Below, in pieces: positions 1-6,800 of a stretch of DNA of 9,567 nt. Positions within the stretch are counted from its first letter, which is position 1. The number at the start of each line of letters is the position of its first letter. The notes below the pieces were generated by a model. The model did no database searches. It was not told the origin of the DNA and worked only from the letters and a program-made list of their open reading frames with translations. The stretch spans positions 1,475 through 11,041 of the forward strand of contig DMJJ01000280.1 in the NCBI GenBank assembly GCA_003452185.1, in the 5' to 3' direction. The position numbers and the translations under genes are program-made. The stretch is from Verrucomicrobiales bacterium (GTDB lineage Bacteria > Verrucomicrobiota > Verrucomicrobiia > Limisphaerales > UBA11320).

Positions 1-792
1 CAGCCAGGGCGGGGGGCCTCCGGTGCCGGCTCGATGCCTGTCTGGGCGAACACGATGCGCAAACGCTACTTTCCAAACCCGGTCCCCGACCCCTTCTACT
101 CCGGCAACGCTCGACCCGATCCCCACGCCGGGCTGCTGCAGGACTACTACGCGTTTGAATGGGGGGAGGCCCTGTTCGTGGTGTTGGATCCGTTCTGGTA
201 TTCGGCGCGCCCACGGGGCGGGGCTGGAGGAGCCTCCTTCGACAACTGGGGCCGCACTCTGGGTGAGGATCAATACCGCTGGCTGGGGCACACCCTCGCG
301 GCGAGCTCCGCCCGGTTCAAATTCATCTTTGTCCACCACCTCGTCGGAGGGGAATCGCGCGAGGGACGGGGCGGCGTCGAGGCCTCCCGCTACTTTGAAT
401 GGGGTGGAGCCAATGGCGACGGATCGAACGGCTTTTCGGAGCATCGCCCCGGATGGGCCGAACCGATCCATCAGCTCCTGGTGCGACATCATGTCTCGGC
501 CGTCTTCCACGGGCACGACCACTTCTACGCCCGCCAGGAGCGGGATGGCGTCGTCTATCAACTTGTTCCGCAGCCGGGCCACGCCCGGGTGGACAATCTT
601 CCACGAACCGCGGACTACGGGTACCTCTCGGGCACCTTCGAGGGGGCTTCCGGTATTCTGCGAGTCTCGGTGACACCCTCGGTGTGCACCGTCGACTATG
701 TCCGGGCGTACCCTGCTGCACCCGTCCGGGGGGATCGGGCGAACGGGACGGTGACGCAGCGATACCAGATCGCCCCCCCCGCGCACCCGTGA
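1..792 (+). CDS. Secreted metallophosphoesterase, 3' part of gene (5' end outside window)
   Basis: This reading frame is open from the first base to the TGA at 790-792, so the gene starts upstream; the ATG codons at 34 and 52 are internal. What remains is the C-terminal half of a calcineurin-like metallophosphoesterase, a family of phosphate-ester hydrolases using two metal ions. Two ligand motifs are visible: the His pair in VHHLVGG (334-339) and FHGHDHFYA (His codons at 508, 514 and 520). The N-terminal D-x-H, GD and GNHD motifs should lie before base 1. The sequence aligns almost without gaps, roughly half identical by eye, with the metallophosphoesterase module inside the next gene; shared runs include YYAFEWG, LDPFWYS, HHLVGG, YFEWGG and TVDYVR. 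The protein ends just after that module, with no further domains. It is 25 bases from the next gene, so co-transcription is likely. An 8-C tract at 773-780 sits just before the stop. Family assignment is firm; substrate is unknown. Confidence 0.88.
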   Translation, partial: QPGRGASGAGSMPVWANTMRKRYFPNPVPDPFYSGNARPDPHAGLLQDYYAFEWGEALFVVLDPFWYSARPRGGAGGASFDNWGRTLGEDQYRWLGHTLAASSARFKFIFVHHLVGGESREGRGGVEASRYFEWGGANGDGSNGFSEHRPGWAEPIHQLLVRHHVSAVFHGHDHFYARQERDGVVYQLVPQPGHARVDNLPRTADYGYLSGTFEGASGILRVSVTPSVCTVDYVRAYPAAPVRGDRANGTVTQRYQIAPPAHP

Positions 793-817
793 CTCCCCAC
801 CCAGTTCTCTCCGTGTC

Positions 818-3800
818 ATGAAATCGTTGTCCAGCCCGATCCCATCTTGCCGCCGAGGCCGCCTCCTGGCGGTCCTGGCCATTCTCCCGGCCCTGCTCGC
901 ACTGCCGCTTCACGCCCATGAGTGGCACCGCCACGAGGCCGGTTCCGGGCGGACGCCCCGTCCTTCCGGGCCCCTCTCGCTGGCCGAACTCGCCTTCCTC
1001 CTCGAGGGCCAGCTCTCCCTTCCCGAGGCGGTGCCCGCCGCAGGGGCTCCGCTCCTGCCGGTGATCGCGGATCCGGCAGCGGCGATCGCCACCTCATTTG
1101 CCCAGTTCAGCCCTGCCGTGCGCCTGTGGTGGGATGGTGTCAGCCTCCACGTTGAGTCGGACGGGTTCCCATCCCACGGCATGATGGAAGGGATCTTCGC
1201 CTGGCAACGCCAGATGCCACTCCCGACCTACTACTTTGGCACGAACGCCTGGTCCCTCCCGCTGCATCCCGTCGCGGGTGCCACACCCCTTCTGATAGCT
1301 CCCGACCGGTTCACCCAGGGGGCGATCGCCCTGGCGGCGGACGGGATCCCGATCTTCAATCCGTACAACAACACCGGGAAGATCTCTGCGCAGATTGGGG
1401 AGCTGGACCGATGGGGCGGTCATTGCGGTCGGGCCGACGACTACCACTACCACGCCGCCCCCCTCCACCTCACGAACACGCTCGGGATCACGCTTCCTCT
1501 GGCGGTGGCGATGGACGGATACCCAATCTACGGCTTACTCGAGCCGGATGGCTCGGTTCCATTGGGATTGGATGTGGTGAACGGGCACTCCGACGCGCTG
1601 GGGCGCTACCATTACCACGCCTCGACCGCGTTTCCCTACGTCAACGGCGGGTTTCACGGCGTGGTGGAGGAGTTGCAGAGTACGAACGGAACCGGCCAGT
1701 TGGTCACGCAGGCCGGTGTGCAGCCAGTCGTTCGCCCCGTCCGGCCCTCGGGGACGCCGCTGGCTGGCGCCTTCATCCAGGGCTTCACGAACCTCGGCCC
1801 GGACCGGTATCAGCTGTTTTACAGCGTTCCGTCGAATGCCCCTCCCACCAACTACTGGCTCTACTCGCTCGATCGCGGGGCCGGAACCGTGACCGTGACC
1901 TATTCGGATGCCAGCGGCACGAGCACCGTGAACTACCCCGGGTGGAAGCCGGCTCCCGCGCTCAGCTCGGCGAGTCAACCGCTGGTCACCCGCCAGCCGG
2001 TCCCACTGACCGGGCTCGCGGGGGGAACCGCGCTCTTCACGGTTCAGGCGACCGGGGCCCCGCAGCTTCAGTACGGGTGGCTCCGGGAGGGGAAGCCGTT
2101 GGCGGACGGCCCCCGCGTGGCGGGTGCCTCCACGGCGACCCTTGCCCTCAGCGGCCTGATCCCTGAGGATGCCGGAGCCTACTCCGTCATCGTTTCGAAC
2201 ACGGTCGGGGCCACGCTCAGCACATCGGCAACGCTGCTCATGGCGGGGGCTCTATCGAACAGCCCTCCCGTGTTTCCCCCCGGCACCAACCGTTACATCC
2301 TCTCCGCGGGGGAACCCATCGTCATCGCCCGACCCGCCACAGACCCCGACACGCCTGCCCAAGCCCTCGCGTACACGTTGCTGGCGGGTCCTGCGGGCGC
2401 GCGCATTGACACCGCCACGGGGGTGATTGCCTGGACCCCCACACCCACGCAGGCCGGAAGTTCCAACCAGGTCCGGGTGGTCGTGCGCGACAATGGGACA
2501 CCCTCTCTTTCCGCGACAAATGAGTTTTCCATCTTCGTTCGTTCCTCGAAGCCCAACGTCATCATCATCGTGACCGACGACCAGGGATGGCACGATCTCG
2601 GGGCTCACGGCGCCGAGATCCAGACTCCCAACATGGATCGCCTCGGGGCTGAGGGCATCCGGCTCGAGCGTTTTTATCCAACCCCGGTCTGCAGCGTGAC
2701 CCGGTCGACCCTGATGACCGGCCGGAATCCCATCCGCACCGGGGTCAACAACTCCCACGGGCTTGACCTCCGGGAGCACCTCATGCCGGTGTCGTTCAAG
2801 GCTGCGGGGTACCAGACCTTCATGTGTGGAAAATGGCACCTCGGCGGGCTGTACAACACCGTCACCAACACGGTGATCAACGGCGTGAGCACTCCTGTGA
2901 TTCGGGAGAACGTCGACTACCAGCCCCAGAACCGCGGGTGGGACGTCCATTACGGCGAGTACACCGGGGCCATCAACTACACCACCCACATCAGCCAGGA
3001 TACCGGGACCCTCGACTGGTGGCTGAACGGACAGACCAACCTCGACACGGGTTATTCGACCGACCTCCTTGCCGACAAGGCGGTCTCGCTGCTCCAAGGT
3101 CGCGACCCGTCGCGCCCCGCCATCCTGTACCTGGCGTTCAACGCGGTCCACGGGCCGGTGAGCGCCACTCCGGAGGCCGCCGCCAAGTACGCCGCCCTGG
3201 GAGTCACGGACCCGGTCCGGCGGACCCTTGACGCCGCGATCGATACGATGGATGCAGCCATGGGCCGGGTGCTCGACGCCGTTGACTCCGAAGGGATCCG
3301 AACCAACACGCTCGTCCTCTACTTCAGCGACAACGGCGGGGAATTGACGGTGGGCTCCCTCAACACACCGCTTCGTGGGACCAAGGGGGACCTCTATGAG
3401 GGGGGGATCCACACCCCGGCCGCCATACGCTGGCCCGGGGTGTTGCCCTCCGGGGTCACCAACTGCCAGGAGTTCATCTGGGTGGGAGACCTGTTTCCCA
3501 CGCTCTGCGCTGCCGCCGGGGTCGCGCCCCTGAACACCCGTCCGCTGGATGGGGTGGACCTCTGGTCCCGGTTGCTCACGGCCACGAACGGCCCTTTCAA
3601 TCCGACGCGCTCCCGCGGTGCGCCTCTGGTTTCAGGAAGCAGCGCGGGCAGCGGGGTGTTCGATGTCTTCACCAACGGGAATACGGTCTCGATGTTCAAG
3701 CTGATCCGGGATCGGCTTCCCGGGGCCGCCGGCGGGTTCACAAACTCACTCTTCGACATCGTGAACGATCCGTACGAGAGCTCGGACCTGGCAACGCTTC

Positions 3801-6800
3801 CGGCCTACGCCGGCATCGCCTCCTCGCTCGCCGCCTACTACGACTCCATCAAGGCGGAGGTTTACCCACCGTACATCGGGGTTTCCCCCCGGAGCCAGGC
3901 CGTGCCTGCGGGCGGAGCTACGACCCTCTGGGCGATGGCCACCTCCTACACCAAGACCCTCTCCTGCCAGTGGCGCAAGGATGGGGTGGAGATCCCCGGA
4001 GCGACGAGCCTCGTTGCCATCGACTCCAGCGTCTACCTGGCCCGGCTCGACCTCTCGAACCTCTCTCCGTCGGATGCCGGAGCCTATGATGTCTTGTTCA
4101 CGAACAACGCCGTCGACTGGCCTGCGGGGGTGACCAGCGCCGCGGCCGTGGTCAGTGTCGGGGGGGGCGGGTTCGCAATCACGGCTCCCGTCCTGAGCCC
4201 CGCCGCTCCCGCCGAGGGGAATCCTGTCTCTGTTGTTGCCTCTGCTTCGGGCGGGACCTCCCCGTATCGCCTCTTCCTGCACCACGGATCGGGGCCGGGG
4301 ACGCCCCAGGCAACCGTGGTGTTCCAGGAGACGATGGGCTTGACCCCGGTGAAGCCCTGGACCGGCACTCTCTGTGACAACCCATGGCAGGTGACCTACG
4401 CCGGGGCGAACCCGTTTTCGCAGCGCCCCGGCGCGAACTCGGGCCCAGGCAACACCAACGGGCTGGAGTTCAAGGGTGGGACTGCGAGTCTCGCCGACTC
4501 CGCCGTCTCCCCTTCCTCCCCAATCGACGCTCGTGGGACATCCGCCTCGGTTGAGTTCTGGCTCTCCGCCAACGGGCTCGGCGTGGATGCGGGGTGGGCC
4601 TTTCAGGTCGACTCCGGCTCGGGTTTCACCACCCGACTGAGCGAGTTGGCTGGGAGCAACCACCCGTACCAGCTCTACCATTACGACCTTCCGGCAGCCG
4701 ATCGTGTGGCCTCGCTCCAGTTGCGATGGCAGTTCAAGGGGGGGCAAACCACGAACCGCATCGATTTGGACCATGTTTCGGTCACCGCTTCCTCGCCGGG
4801 CGCCTCCTTTGCGACCGAGGAGCTGCTGGACGATGGGGCCCATCAGGATGGGGCGGCGGGCGATGGGGTATTTGGCACGACCCTTCCCTCCTACCCGGCC
4901 GGAGCCACGGTTCGTTACTTTCTGAGCGCGGTCGATGCCGCGGGGTTTTCTGTCACAAACCCCGCAGGGGCTCCGACGACGACCTACTCCTACGTGGTTG
5001 CGCCGTCGGCAGGCGCGGATCGGGAGCCTTTCAACCTCATTCTCGGCCGCCCCACCGACAGCTCCGTGGCCATCAGCCTCCTGGCCTCCAATGCGATCAC
5101 TGCATACCTGGAGTACGGCACCTCTCCGGGGGTCTACCCGTTCCGCACATCAACCAACCTGTTCTCCTCCGGTCTCCCGGTTGAGATGACGCTCAACGGG
5201 CTTCAGCCCAACCAGGCCTACGTCTATCGTGTCCGCTTCATGCTTCCGGGGGCCGTGACCCTCCTTGCCGGCCCGGAGCACGGCTTCCACACCCGCAGGG
5301 CGCGGGGCAGCACGTTCACCTTCGACATAGAGGCCGATCCGCACTATCTCGACAACACTCCCTCGGTCTGGACGCAGACCCTGACGAACATCCTGGCTGA
5401 TCGCCCCGATTTCCTCATCGATCTGGGGGACACGTTCATGGGGGAGAAATATGCCCCCACCAACGCCTACGCCCTTACCGAGCCCGGAATTCTTGAGGCT
5501 TGCGCTGCGGTGCGGAACCAGTTCTTCAGCATACCGGGTCACTCAGTTCCTCTGTTCCTCGCCGAGGGGAATCACGATCCGGAGCTGGGTTGGCTCCTCA
5601 GCCTCAGCTCCCCCCTGGCGAACCCCGCCGTCTGGGGAGCCGGGGCCCGTGGATATTACTACCCCTCTCCCGTTCCGGGCGGGTTCTATTCCGGGGCCGT
5701 GTCGGTCGACCCTTTCCAGCAGGAGCCCCGGGATGGGTACTATGCCTTTGAGTGGGGAGATGCCTTGATCGTGGTCCTCGATCCCTTTTGGTACAGCAAC
5801 CAAGGGGTCAAGAAATCTAAGGATCCATGGTCCTGGACGCTCGGTGCCGAGCAGTACTACTGGCTCAAGGCGACGCTTGAGGGGAGCAGCGCGAAGTTCA
5901 AGTTCGTGTTCGCCCACCACCTCGTCGGCGGGAGCTTCGACGGCCTGGCCCGGGGGGGAGTCGAGTTTTCCCCCTATTTTGAGTGGGGTGGACTGAATGC
6001 CGACGGAAGCCCCGGGTTCGCCTCGCACCGTCCCGGATGGCCGCTGCCGATCCGGGATCTCCTCCTCACCAACCAGGTGCAGGTCTTCTTCCATGGGCAC
6101 GACCACCTCTACGTGAAGCAGGATTACTACCGGAGCGGCGTCGCGGCCGGCCCCCCGGACCTCATTTACCAGGAGGTCCCGCAGCCAAGCCACTTTCCCT
6201 ATGACTCGACCAGCTACGCAACCGGCACGAACATCGACTACAACTACCAGTCCGGGGTTTTTCACGGTAGCTCGGGGCACCTTCGCGTGACGGTGTCGCC
6301 TTCCAGCACCACGGTGGACTACGTCCGCTCATACCGTCCGGAGGACCTCCTCGCCGGCCGCACCAATGGCATGGTCATCGAGAGTTATACCATCCCATCG
6401 CCGACCCCATCTGCCGGGTGGAGCATGCTCCGGCTTCCCGACACCGGCCAGGTGGGGGATTACACCCAGACCTTCGGTGAGGATTCCGATTATCTCATTA
6501 ACCCTCCGGCCTACGCGGACAACGGGGACGGGACAGTGAGCGACCTTGTCACGGGGCTGATGTGGCAGAAGACCGACGGGGGGGAGATGACCCTGAGCGG
6601 AGCGATGGCCTACCCGGATTCGCAGCTCAATGCCACGTCCTTCGCCGGGCACGCCGATTGGCGCCTGCCGACCATTCACGAACTGATGAGCCTCTTGAAT
6701 CACGATCGCGCCAACCCGGCACTGGATCCGGCCTTCTTCGCCTCGACGGGAATCTCCGGTGCGGCATGGAACTCCGTTTACTGGTGGTCCCGGGATCAGA

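Noticed and set aside
848..850. Cys11 as a lipoprotein attachment site
   Set aside because: It precedes the hydrophobic core of the signal peptide and has no lipobox residues before it.
2252..3412. Long minus-strand open frame (386 codons) opposite the sulfatase
   Set aside because: It lies wholly antisense to a well-conserved sulfatase, its translation shows no recognisable domain, and open antisense frames are common in GC-rich genes.
4160..4167. 8-G run, with another at 6836-6843 and several 7-G runs, as phase-variation switches
   Set aside because: They encode ordinary Gly-rich positions via GGG codons, the frame is intact through all of them, and their number fits codon preference.
3746..4843. 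Minus-strand open frame (365 codons)
   Set aside because: Antisense shadow of the Ig-like and insert regions; the translation is low-complexity Gly/Arg-rich with no motif.
6434..6448. LPDTG, resembling a sortase LPXTG motif
   Set aside because: It is internal, is not followed by a membrane segment and basic tail, and is the usual lead-in of DUF1566 modules.
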